The notes under the pieces were generated by a model. That model made no database searches. It had not been told where the DNA came from and worked only from the letters and a program-made list of their open reading frames with translations. Shown here in pieces: positions 8,753-16,608 of a stretch of DNA of 64,000 nucleotides. This DNA comes from Pseudomonas sp. LD120. GTDB lineage: Bacteria; Pseudomonadota; Gammaproteobacteria; Pseudomonadales; Pseudomonadaceae. Made by a program: the position numbers and the translations under genes. The number at the start of each line of letters is the position of its first letter. The stretch's first letter is position 1. Location of the stretch: contig NZ_WVHL01000005.1 in NCBI RefSeq assembly GCF_009861525.1, forward strand, positions 1,674,001 to 1,738,000, written 5' to 3'.

Positions 8753-9078
8753 AGCATCGGGCCTTTATCCGTCGTCGTCCGCTGCTCAGCCTGCTGTTGA
8801 TGGCGGGACTCCTGCTGATGGGCTGGGTCTGGCAGCAACGGCTTGCCTTGCAGGCCTTCCCGGATATTCTCGGTGCCTATACCGCCAAGGAATACTGCTC
8901 TTGCCGTTACGTGATGCAACACACAGCGAACGACTGTCGCGCCTATGTCCGCCAGTACCTGCCCCTCAGCGATTTTAGCGATGACACGCAGTCCCGAAGG
9001 GTCACCGCCAGTGCTCTGGGGCGTAGCCACAGCGCGCTCTGGCTGGGCCCGCGAGAAGGCTGCCGCCTCGATCCTTGA
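8749..9078 (+). CDS. Small membrane-anchored Cys-containing protein
   Basis: 109 residues with an N-terminal basic stretch and one membrane helix (about residues 11-27), then a periplasmic part with a CSC pair (EYCSCRYV) and two further Cys (NDCRAY, REGCRL), suggesting disulfides. It overlaps the serine hydrolase gene by four bases, so the two are probably translated together and act on the same process. Family not recognised. Some annotations of this position in pseudomonads call it amidase by neighbourhood only; nothing in the sequence supports catalysis. Confidence 0.7.
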   Translation: MKHRAFIRRRPLLSLLLMAGLLLMGWVWQQRLALQAFPDILGAYTAKEYCSCRYVMQHTANDCRAYVRQYLPLSDFSDDTQSRRVTASALGRSHSALWLGPREGCRLDP

Positions 9079-9251
9079 ACCTCGATGATTGACCCGCCCA
9101 CGGTATGTGTTCCGTCTAATGGAACCGCATTTGATTGTCCTGTGTTCAGGCTCGCGGTTACCTGACGCGGAGCTTTGAGCACGCCTTGCCACTTCGTGCC
9201 GTGCTCCGAAAAACAAGAGCGGGAATGCACCCGATCCAAAGGAGATACACC

Positions 9252-10427
9252 ATGACCCGACACCAGCACATCTTTGCCTGGCTCAATGATGTCGCCAGCG
9301 ATCTGCGGGCCATCCGCCAAGATATTCACGCCCACCCCGAACTGGGCTTTGAGGAGAATCGCACCTCGGCGCTGGTGACCCGCTGCCTGGAAAAATGGGG
9401 CTACGAAGTGCATGCGGGGGTCGGTCGGACCGGGGTCGTGGGCGTGCTGCGCAATGGCCATGGTTCGCGCACCCTGGGGCTGCGGGCTGACATGGATGCC
9501 CTGCCGATCATCGAGAACACCGGGGTTCCCTACAGCAGTCGTTACAGCGGTTGCATGCATGCCTGCGGACACGATGGTCACACCGCGATTCTGCTGGGAG
9601 CTGCGCGCTATCTGGCGGCTACTCGCCAGTTCGACGGTACCCTGAACCTGATCTTCCAGCCCGCGGAGGAGGGCCAGGGCGGAGCCGAGGCGATGCTGGC
9701 CGATGGTTTGCTGGAGCGTTTCCCCTGTGACGCATTGTTCGGGCTGCACAATATGCCGGGGCTGGCGGCCGGGCACATGGGGTTTCGCGAGGGGGCGATG
9801 ATGGCGTCACAGGATTTACTCGAGGTGATCGTCGAGGGTGTGGGCGGTCATGGCTCCATGCCGCATCTGGCGGTAGATCCCTTGGTGGCGGCGGCCAGTA
9901 TCGTCATGGCCTTGCAGACGGTGGTGGCGCGCAATATCGATACCCAGGAAGCCGCGGTGGTCACCGTCGGCGCCCTGCAGGCTGGCGAAGCCGCCAACGT
10001 GATCCCTCAGCAGGCGCTTTTGCGCTTGAGCCTGCGGGCGCTCAATGCGCCGGTGCGCGAGCAGATGCTGGAGCGGGTCAAGGCGATCATCCAGACCCAA
10101 GCCGCAAGTTTTGGCTGCAGCGCCAGCATCGAGCATCGTCCGGCGTATCCGGTGCTGGTCAACAGTCCGGAAGAAACCGAGTTCGCCCGGCAGGTCGCAG
10201 TTGAGCTGGTAGGGGCCGACGCGGTCAACGGCAACACGCCAAAACTGATGGGGAGCGAGGACTTCGGTTGGATGCTGCAACGCTGTCCCGGCAGCTACCT
10301 GTTCATTGGTAATGGCGTTGCGCAGCCGATGGTGCATAACCCGGGTTACGACTTCAACGACGACATTCTGCTGATCGGGGCCGCTTACTGGAGCGCCCTG
10401 GCGGAAAGCTGGCTCAAGCCCTCCTGA
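9252..10427 (+). CDS. M20-family metal-dependent amidohydrolase (hippurate hydrolase-like)
   Basis: 391 residues. The start at 9252 has AAAGGAG eight bases upstream; open sequence to 9135 is not used. Peptidase family M20D features are clear: RQDIHAHPELGFEE near the N-terminus, the metal ligands C105 and H107 in MHACGHDGHT, the PAEEG segment with the catalytic glutamate, HNMPG, and the C-terminal HNPGYDFND histidine. Members remove acyl groups from N-acylated amino acids, indole conjugates or hippurate. It heads a same-strand run with an MHS transporter, an amidase and an IclR regulator, suggesting uptake and stepwise hydrolysis of an amide-bearing compound. Confidence 0.9.
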   Translation: MTRHQHIFAWLNDVASDLRAIRQDIHAHPELGFEENRTSALVTRCLEKWGYEVHAGVGRTGVVGVLRNGHGSRTLGLRADMDALPIIENTGVPYSSRYSGCMHACGHDGHTAILLGAARYLAATRQFDGTLNLIFQPAEEGQGGAEAMLADGLLERFPCDALFGLHNMPGLAAGHMGFREGAMMASQDLLEVIVEGVGGHGSMPHLAVDPLVAAASIVMALQTVVARNIDTQEAAVVTVGALQAGEAANVIPQQALLRLSLRALNAPVREQMLERVKAIIQTQAASFGCSASIEHRPAYPVLVNSPEETEFARQVAVELVGADAVNGNTPKLMGSEDFGWMLQRCPGSYLFIGNGVAQPMVHNPGYDFNDDILLIGAAYWSALAESWLKPS

Positions 10428-10526
10428 CTCTTCCTGCTCCTGTGTTTCTGACCGGCCCGAGCGTTGTAGGCGCCCGGCACTTTTCCGAGCCTGGCCCAAG
10501 GCTCAAAAGTAACCAAGGAACTTTCC

Positions 10527-11837
10527 ATGAGCACTCCGAGCCCCGCTGCTTCCAAGACCCGGCAGGTGGTTGCCGCTGTCGTCGGCAACGCCCTGGAATG
10601 GTACGACTTCATCGTCTATGGCTTTCTCGCCAGTTTCATCGCCCGTCAGTTCTTTCCGGGGGAAGATGAATACACCTCGTTGTTGATGGCCCTGGCCACC
10701 TTTGGCGTGGGGTTCTTCATGCGCCCGGTGGGCGGCGTATTGCTGGGCATCTATTCCGACCGTAAAGGCCGCAAGGCGGCGATGCTGGTGATTATCCAGT
10801 TGATGACCCTGGCCATCGCCATGATTGTGTTTGCCCCCACCTACGCGGCCATTGGCTTGGGAGCACCGTTGCTGATCGTGGTGGCGCGCATGCTTCAAGG
10901 GTTTGCCACGGGGGGCGAGTACGCCAGCGCTACGGCTTACCTGGTGGAAAGCGCACCGGCCGACAAGAAGGGTTTGTACGGTTCCTGGCAACTCGTGGGG
11001 CAGTGCCTGGCGGTGTTCAGTGGTGCGGCGATGGTGGCAGCGGTGACTCATGCCTTTTCGCCGCAGACCCTGGATCTCTGGGGTTGGCGCATCCCCTTTG
11101 TGATGGGCTTGTTGATCGGTCCGGTGGGATTGTGGATTCGCAAGTACATGCAAGAGCCGCAGGTCTATCTCGACGCCCGTAAGCAAGTACGTGGCCATGA
11201 TCCCAGCCTGATGCAGGTGGTACGGGCTTATCGCCGGTCGATCCTGGTCTCCATGGCGCTCGGCTGCGGCGGTACGGTGTCTTTCTATGTGGTGCTGGTG
11301 AACATGCCGACCTTTGCCCACACCAATCTCGGCCTGCCGCTGAATCAGGTACTGCTGGTGCAAATGCTTGCCGTGGCCCTGATGACCTTGGTGATTCCCT
11401 TGGCCGGAGCACTGTCCGACCGTGTCGGCCGGCGCCCGGTACTGATGGCTTTCACACTGGCGTTTTTTATCATGGTCTATCCGCTGTATGTCTGGGTCGC
11501 GGTGGCACCTTCCATCGAGCGGCTGTTGGTGATGCAGGCCCTGTTATGTACGGCGATCGGTGGGTTCTTCGGGCCGGGACCCACTGCCCTGGCAGAACAG
11601 TTTCCCATCGAGGTGCGCTCCACCGGAGTGGCGGTGGCGTACAACATCACGGCGATGCTGTTTGGCGGGTTTGCGCCGTTGATCGTGACCTGGCTGAGCC
11701 GGGTCATGGCGACGCCGGTGGCGCCGTCTTTTTATGTCTTGCTGACCTCGATCGTGAGCCTGCTGGGCATCTACTACATGTATGACGCGGTTAGAGACGA
11801 CAAGCCCGATCCCGTGACCCTGGAAGGTGAGTCTTGA
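10527..11837 (+). CDS. MFS metabolite:H+ symporter (MHS family)
   Basis: 436-residue inner-membrane transporter with 12 helices. The MHS signature is present at the N-terminus (GNALEWYDFIVYGFLASFIARQFF split over helix 1), followed by GGVLLGIYSDRKGRK in the helix 2-3 loop and LQGFATGGEYASATAYL in helix 4. MHS proteins import organic acids, amino-acid derivatives or betaines. AAGGA lies nine bases before the ATG. The stop is overlapped by the TTG start of the amidase, so import and hydrolysis are coupled. Confidence 0.9.
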   Translation: MSTPSPAASKTRQVVAAVVGNALEWYDFIVYGFLASFIARQFFPGEDEYTSLLMALATFGVGFFMRPVGGVLLGIYSDRKGRKAAMLVIIQLMTLAIAMIVFAPTYAAIGLGAPLLIVVARMLQGFATGGEYASATAYLVESAPADKKGLYGSWQLVGQCLAVFSGAAMVAAVTHAFSPQTLDLWGWRIPFVMGLLIGPVGLWIRKYMQEPQVYLDARKQVRGHDPSLMQVVRAYRRSILVSMALGCGGTVSFYVVLVNMPTFAHTNLGLPLNQVLLVQMLAVALMTLVIPLAGALSDRVGRRPVLMAFTLAFFIMVYPLYVWVAVAPSIERLLVMQALLCTAIGGFFGPGPTALAEQFPIEVRSTGVAVAYNITAMLFGGFAPLIVTWLSRVMATPVAPSFYVLLTSIVSLLGIYYMYDAVRDDKPDPVTLEGES

Positions 11838-13303
11838 TCAACCATCATGAGCCCCTCACGCCCTGGCATAACCCGATTGTCGAACTGGACGCTCTGGCGC
11901 TGTCGTGGGCGATCCATGCCCGCGAGCTGTCTTGCCGAGAGGTGATGCTGGCTTGCTTGGTACAAATCGAGAGTTTCAATCCCGAGGTCAATGCCCTGGT
12001 GTTGCTGCGCGATTCCGAAGACTGGCTGGCCCAGGCCGATGAGCGCGACCGGCAACTGGACCGAGGACAGTCCATGGGCTGGATGCATGGCATGCCCCAG
12101 GCGATCAAGGACCTGGCATTCACCGAGGGGCTGACCACCAGCCTGGGGTCGCCGCTGTTCGCCCAACAGGTGCCCCAGGTTGACGCTATCAGCGTGGCCC
12201 GGGTCCGGGCCAGTGGCGCGATCATCGTCGGCAAGAGCAATGTGCCGGAGTTTGGCTTGGGTTCGCATACCTACAATCAGCTATTGGGCACCACCTTCAA
12301 TGCCTACGACAGCGGTTTGTGCGCCGGAGGCAGCAGCGGCGGGGCTGCGGTGGCCCTGGCCTTGCGCATGCTGCCGGTGGCCGATGGCAGCGACATGATG
12401 GGGTCGCTGCGCAACCCGGCGGCCTTCAACAATGTGTTTGGCATGCGCCCCTCCCTGGGACGGGGGCCGTTCGGTCCGACCCCGGAGCTATTCGTCCAGC
12501 AACTGGCCACCGAAGGCCCCATGGGACGCACGGTAGCCGACGTGGCGCGGCTGTTGAGAACTCAGGCCGGTTACGACCCGCAAGTGCCCTTGTCCCTGAA
12601 GGACGACCCGGTGTTCTTGAGGGCGCCCCTGCAGCGCGACGTACAAGGTCTGCGCCTGGGTTGGTTGGGAGACTACAACGGTTATCTGGCCATGGAAGAC
12701 GGCGTGTTGAGTCTGTGCGAGCGGGCTCTTGCCGACTTCATCAGCCTGGGGTGCGAGGTGGAGAACTGTCAGCCGGAGTTCTCCCTGGCCCAGTTGTGGG
12801 ACTGCTGGCTGGTGCACCGGCACTGGCTGGTCCAGGGCACCCTGGGACCCTTGTACAACGATCCGGACAAACGTCGCTGGCTCAAGCCTGAGGCGTGCTG
12901 GGAGGTCGAGGGCGCGGCAAGCTTGCGTGCGGTGGATGTGTATCGCGCGTCTCAGAGTCGCAGTGATGGGTACCGTGCGCTGCTGCGGCTGTTCGAGCGT
13001 TATGACTTTCTGTTGTTACCTACCGCCCAAGTGTTCCCTTTCGATGCGCGCCAGCCTTGGCCAAAGCCGATCAATGGGCAGGAAATGGACACTTATCACC
13101 GTTGGATGGAAGTGGTGATTGGCCCAACCCTGGCCGGTCTGCCGAGTATCAGCATCCCTGTGGGGTTCAACCCTTCAGGCTTACCCATGGGGTTGCAGAT
13201 CATCGGTCCGGCCCAGGCCGACCATGCCGTGCTGCCACTGGCTTGTGCCCACGAGCAGCTCACGCAGTGGGTACGCCAGCACCCTCCCAGCAATCTGCTG
13301 TAA
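11834..13303 (+). CDS. Amidase-signature family hydrolase
   Basis: 489 residues with a full Ser-cisSer-Lys triad: K92 in AIKDLAF, S167 within GGSSGG (165-170) and the nucleophile S191 in DMMGSLRNPA. The start is a TTG at 11834 sharing bases with the MFS stop (TTGA), with GGAAGGTGAG just upstream; a nearby ATG is out of frame. The C-terminal half contains the typical LAGLPSISIPVGF segment. Length is usual for AtzF/GatA-like amidases. Being coupled to an importer and near an M20 amidohydrolase, it probably cleaves an amide of the imported substrate, which I cannot name. Confidence 0.9.
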   Translation: MINHHEPLTPWHNPIVELDALALSWAIHARELSCREVMLACLVQIESFNPEVNALVLLRDSEDWLAQADERDRQLDRGQSMGWMHGMPQAIKDLAFTEGLTTSLGSPLFAQQVPQVDAISVARVRASGAIIVGKSNVPEFGLGSHTYNQLLGTTFNAYDSGLCAGGSSGGAAVALALRMLPVADGSDMMGSLRNPAAFNNVFGMRPSLGRGPFGPTPELFVQQLATEGPMGRTVADVARLLRTQAGYDPQVPLSLKDDPVFLRAPLQRDVQGLRLGWLGDYNGYLAMEDGVLSLCERALADFISLGCEVENCQPEFSLAQLWDCWLVHRHWLVQGTLGPLYNDPDKRRWLKPEACWEVEGAASLRAVDVYRASQSRSDGYRALLRLFERYDFLLLPTAQVFPFDARQPWPKPINGQEMDTYHRWMEVVIGPTLAGLPSISIPVGFNPSGLPMGLQIIGPAQADHAVLPLACAHEQLTQWVRQHPPSNLL

Positions 13304-13391
13304 TCAACCAAGCGCTGTCGATACGTGCCTGTGGCCTGCATCCTGCTGTGTCAGGTCATTGCTCATCCTCAGTCGTTAGGGAGTTCGGACA

Positions 13392-14162
13392 ATGGTCCGC
13401 AAGGTGGAAACCGGCAGTGTGCGTTCAGTCGAGCGCGCGCTGGCCATCGTCGAGTTGCTGGGCCAGCACCAGGCCCTGGGTCTGGAGGAGCTGCACTACC
13501 TGACGGGCCTGCCCAAGGCAACGGTGTCGCGCATGCTGCTGACCCTGCAGGAGAAGGGCTGGCTCTACCGTGGTCTGAGTGACCGGCGTTATCGCTTGAG
13601 TGCGCGCAGCATGTTCGGCGACAGCCGACAACGCTGCAAATGCCAGTTGGTGGAACAGATTGCGCCCTGGCTGTTGGAGTTGAGTGCGAGAACCGGCCTG
13701 GTCAGCGATTTGTCGAGTTTTGATGGCAACTGCCTGGAAGTTCTGGAAAGTGCCGTGCCTGGAGTGTTGCGCAAGCGCTACCCGAGTAACGGCCGGATTG
13801 TCGGCCTGCACGCCAGTCTGTTTCATTCCGCCATGGGCAAAGCCTGCCTGGGGGCCCTGGCCTGCGACGAAGTCGAGCGTCTGGCCGAGCGTGAGCATGT
13901 GCCGGTCGAAGAGCAGCAACAGGCTCGCGCGCAGTCCCAGTACCTGGGGTTCGGCCAACGCACAGAAGGTCACTGGGAATATCCGGTGCGCCTGCCGTTT
14001 CTGATTCGAGCCGTGGCCTTGCCGTTGCGGGCCGAAGGTCGGGTGATTGGCAGCATTGCTCTGCATTGGCCAACGGACCTGAGCTGTGTCGAGCAAGTGC
14101 GCAATCGCCATCTGACGTTGCTGGCCGACACCATCGAGCAAGTGCAGAAACGCCTGGTCTGA
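13392..14162 (+). CDS. IclR-family transcriptional regulator
   Basis: 256 residues: N-terminal winged helix-turn-helix (about residues 10-60; LEELHYLTGLPKATVSRMLLTLQ) and a C-terminal IclR effector domain with FHSAMGKACL and a final LRAEGRVIGSIALHWP core. AGGGAG precedes the ATG by nine bases. It follows the amidase by 88 nt on the same strand and is the obvious regulator for the M20/MHS/amidase unit. The effector would be the unknown substrate or its cleavage product. Confidence 0.88.
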   Translation: MVRKVETGSVRSVERALAIVELLGQHQALGLEELHYLTGLPKATVSRMLLTLQEKGWLYRGLSDRRYRLSARSMFGDSRQRCKCQLVEQIAPWLLELSARTGLVSDLSSFDGNCLEVLESAVPGVLRKRYPSNGRIVGLHASLFHSAMGKACLGALACDEVERLAEREHVPVEEQQQARAQSQYLGFGQRTEGHWEYPVRLPFLIRAVALPLRAEGRVIGSIALHWPTDLSCVEQVRNRHLTLLADTIEQVQKRLV

Positions 14163-14631
14163 ATCCAGCTTTGGGGGCATTGCACACAGGTGACGGACGT
14201 CGCGGTGCCGTCACCGCTCGATTCCACTCGGTGCACCCCCTGGCCATCGGGCTGTGCCCGGTGATCCGAGAGTGAGGCGAGCTCTGTCAACGACGGCCGT
14301 GATGTCCATGCCAATCAGGTGAACAGGTGATTGCGTGGGAGGCCGAACGCTATTCGCGCATTCCGCCGGGCGCCCGGCTGGTCCAGGGCCAGGGTGACGA
14401 GCGTGGCCGATTTCGGTTGGACAGGTCTCAAGCTCGACCTGCACTGCGTGTTCTCTGGTCACGCCCGCGGTTGATGAGGGCGCGGCGAGGATCACCCGCC
14501 ACAGCGCCGAACGTTTCTGTCTGAACTATAACTATCGCTTCTGGCTCTATCGGTGGGTGCCACCCTGTCGCGGAGTTTGCCAGCCTTCTGGCGGCCGGTT
14601 AAGGTGGCGCCTTCTGTTCACGGGAGCTTGC
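14163..14631. other. Gene-free spacer, possibly degraded coding sequence
   Basis: 469 bp without a supported gene. Short open stretches exist on both strands, including a plus-strand frame around 14327-14523, but none has a good start, a recognised domain or a full-length product. Codon-like GC patterning in pieces suggests decayed coding DNA. Nothing else is seen except the promoter region of the YceI gene. Confidence 0.4.
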
Positions 14632-15213
14632 ATGCGTACGCCGATTCGCCTTCTTCTCAGCCTGCTCGGAGTGCTGGCCCTGCCGGTCCACGCTGGCTGG
14701 TATCTGGACAATGAGTCTTCCCGTGTGTCCTTCGTGACCACCAAGAATGCCAATATTTCCGAGGTCCAGCGCTTCCTGGTGCTGCATGGCAAGGTCGACG
14801 ACAAGGGCAAGGCCCAGTTGCAGATCGAGCTGGATTCGGTCAGCGGCGGCATTCCCCTGCGTGATGAACGGCTGCGCCAGGATCTGTTTCAGGTTCAGCA
14901 ATTTCCCGACGCCTTGATCACCGCGCAGATCAACTTGCGACCGATCAATGACCTGGCCCCTGGCGCGCAGATCGAGTTGCTGTTGCCGGTCACTGTGGCC
15001 TTGCACGGCGAGGAACACACCTATAACGCCGAACTGCTGGCCACTCGTCTTGATGACCAGCGTTTTCAAGTGGTGACCCTCGAACCGCTGGTCCTCAATG
15101 CAGAAGACTTCAACCTGGCGCCGGGCCTGGAGAGCTTGCGCAAGGTTGCGGGTTTGTCCGCCATCAGCTTTTCGGTGCCGGTGGGTGCGGTACTGATCTT
15201 CACGGCGCGTTGA
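14632..15213 (+). CDS. Periplasmic YceI-family lipocalin-like protein
   Basis: 193 residues from the ATG at 14632, which begins a signal peptide cleaved near VHAGW. The remainder is a YceI domain: WYLDNESSRVSFVTTKNA at the start, RDERLRQDLF, and repeated beta strands ending in SFSVPVGAVLIF. YceI proteins form a long beta barrel that binds isoprenoid or amide lipids such as polyprenols in the periplasm. An upstream extension to 14557 would destroy the signal peptide. The next gene, a cardiolipin synthase, begins one base after the stop, giving a two-gene lipid-related operon. Confidence 0.88.
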   Translation: MRTPIRLLLSLLGVLALPVHAGWYLDNESSRVSFVTTKNANISEVQRFLVLHGKVDDKGKAQLQIELDSVSGGIPLRDERLRQDLFQVQQFPDALITAQINLRPINDLAPGAQIELLLPVTVALHGEEHTYNAELLATRLDDQRFQVVTLEPLVLNAEDFNLAPGLESLRKVAGLSAISFSVPVGAVLIFTAR

Positions 15214-15214
15214 A

Positions 15215-16372
15215 ATGCGTGGAGCGGTGTTCCCCTGGCGCGAAGGCAACCGCTTCGAGTTGTTGATCGACGGTCCCGAGTTCTTTCCGCGAATGCTGGT
15301 GGCCATTGCCCGTGCTCAGGAACAGGTCGAGCTTGAACTGTACCTGGTGGAAGCCGGCACCTGTGCTCAAGCCATGGTCCAGGCGCTGGTGCAGGCCGCC
15401 GAGCGCGGGGTGCGAGTACGTTGTCTGTTCGATGATTACGGCAGCCTGGCGTTTACCCAGGTCTTGCGTCAGCGCCTGCTGCGGGCGGGTGTCGAGTTGC
15501 GTTTCTACAACCGCCTTAAGTGGCGCCAGGGCTTTCTCAACCTGTACCGCGACCATCGCAAACTGCTGCTGGTGGATCAGTCCCTGGCAATGGTGGGAGG
15601 GACCGGAGTCACCGATGAGTTCTGGCGGCCTGAATACAACAACTGCGACTGGCATGAAGTCATGGTGGAAATCGCCGGCCCCATGGTGCGCGATTGGCAA
15701 ATGCTGTTCGATCGCCAATGGGTTGCCAACCTGCGCAGTGGCGCCTGGAAGCCCCAGGCCGACTTCGGCTTGCTGCGGCTACCGCGCGTGCCGGACAAGG
15801 GCAAGGGCATGGGCCGGGTGGCTTACGCCGATGCCCATCAGCATCGCGATATCCTGCATTCATTGATTCGCGCCTTGAGTAGCGGCCGACGGCGCATCTG
15901 GCTGGCCACGCCTTATTTTCTGCCCACCTGGTCGGTGCGCCGCTCGCTGCGCAAGGCAGCGGCCCGGGGCATCGACGTGCGCCTGCTGCTGACCGGACCG
16001 CACACCGATCACCCAGCGGTGCGTTATGCCGGTCACCGTTATTACCCGCGCCTGCTCAAGGCCGGGGTACGGATCTTTGAATATCAGCCACAGTTCCTGC
16101 ACTTGAAGATGGCGCTGGTGGATGACTGGGTGAGCGTTGGATCGTGTAACTTCGACCACTGGAACTTGCGCTTCAACCTGGAAGCCAACCTCGAAGCCCT
16201 GGACCCGTCACTGACCCGTGCGGTGGCGGCGAGTTTCGAGGCGGATTTCGCTCAGAGCGAAGAGGTCAGCCTGGCGCAGTGGCTTAATCGGCCGTTATGG
16301 CGGCGGATCAAGCAGCGGATCTGGGGCTGGGTCGACCGTCTGGTGGTCAATCTGTTGGATCGGCGCGGTTGA
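15215..16372 (+). CDS. clsB: Cardiolipin synthase of the ClsB type (phospholipase D superfamily)
   Basis: 385 residues with two HKD motifs, the catalytic signature of phospholipase D-type phosphatidyltransferases: HRKLLLVDQSLAMVGGTG near residues 110-127 and HLKMALVDDWVSVGSCNFD near residues 295-313. There is no N-terminal membrane domain, which fits ClsB (YbhO) rather than ClsA. The product condenses phosphatidylglycerol with another lipid to make cardiolipin. The ATG follows the YceI stop by one base (TGAaATG), so translation is coupled. Symbol assigned by architecture; other PLD transferases cannot be excluded. Confidence 0.83.
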   Translation: MRGAVFPWREGNRFELLIDGPEFFPRMLVAIARAQEQVELELYLVEAGTCAQAMVQALVQAAERGVRVRCLFDDYGSLAFTQVLRQRLLRAGVELRFYNRLKWRQGFLNLYRDHRKLLLVDQSLAMVGGTGVTDEFWRPEYNNCDWHEVMVEIAGPMVRDWQMLFDRQWVANLRSGAWKPQADFGLLRLPRVPDKGKGMGRVAYADAHQHRDILHSLIRALSSGRRRIWLATPYFLPTWSVRRSLRKAAARGIDVRLLLTGPHTDHPAVRYAGHRYYPRLLKAGVRIFEYQPQFLHLKMALVDDWVSVGSCNFDHWNLRFNLEANLEALDPSLTRAVAASFEADFAQSEEVSLAQWLNRPLWRRIKQRIWGWVDRLVVNLLDRRG

Positions 16373-16439
16373 TTGCCGTTGCTCAGGCTGCGAACGGCCT
16401 GAAGGACCGCGGGGGGCTCAAGGGCGCAGGAGGTTCGGC

Positions 16440-16544
16440 GGGAGATCGTCAAGCAAGGTCCTGCGGACCTTGTCGCAGCCTCGCAGCAGCGGTAGAGATT
16501 GCGCGGTTGCGGAGGTTGCGGAGGTTGCGGAGGTTGCAGCGGTT
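16440..16544. repeat. REP-like element with 9-bp tandem repeat
   Basis: A REP-type segment (CAAGCAAGGTCCTGCGGACC then TCGCAGCAGCGGTAG) similar to the array near 59.7 kb, directly followed by three perfect copies of the 9-mer GCGGAGGTT (16509-16535) and a degenerate fourth. It lies between convergent clsB and bglX. Confidence 0.6.
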
Positions 16545-16570
16545 GTAGAGAGGGCACAGGGCAAAGGGAG

Positions 16571-16599
16571 GCGGCCGGTGCAGGTCTTGTTCCGGCCGC
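16571..16599 (-). terminator. Candidate terminator hairpin after bglX
   Basis: Perfect 8-bp arms GCGGCCGG (16571-16578) and CCGGCCGC (16592-16599) with a 13-nt loop, ten bases beyond the bglX stop. No clear U-tract, so it may only end transcripts weakly or protect the mRNA. Confidence 0.45.
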
Positions 16600-16608
16600 T
16601 GACTGGGA

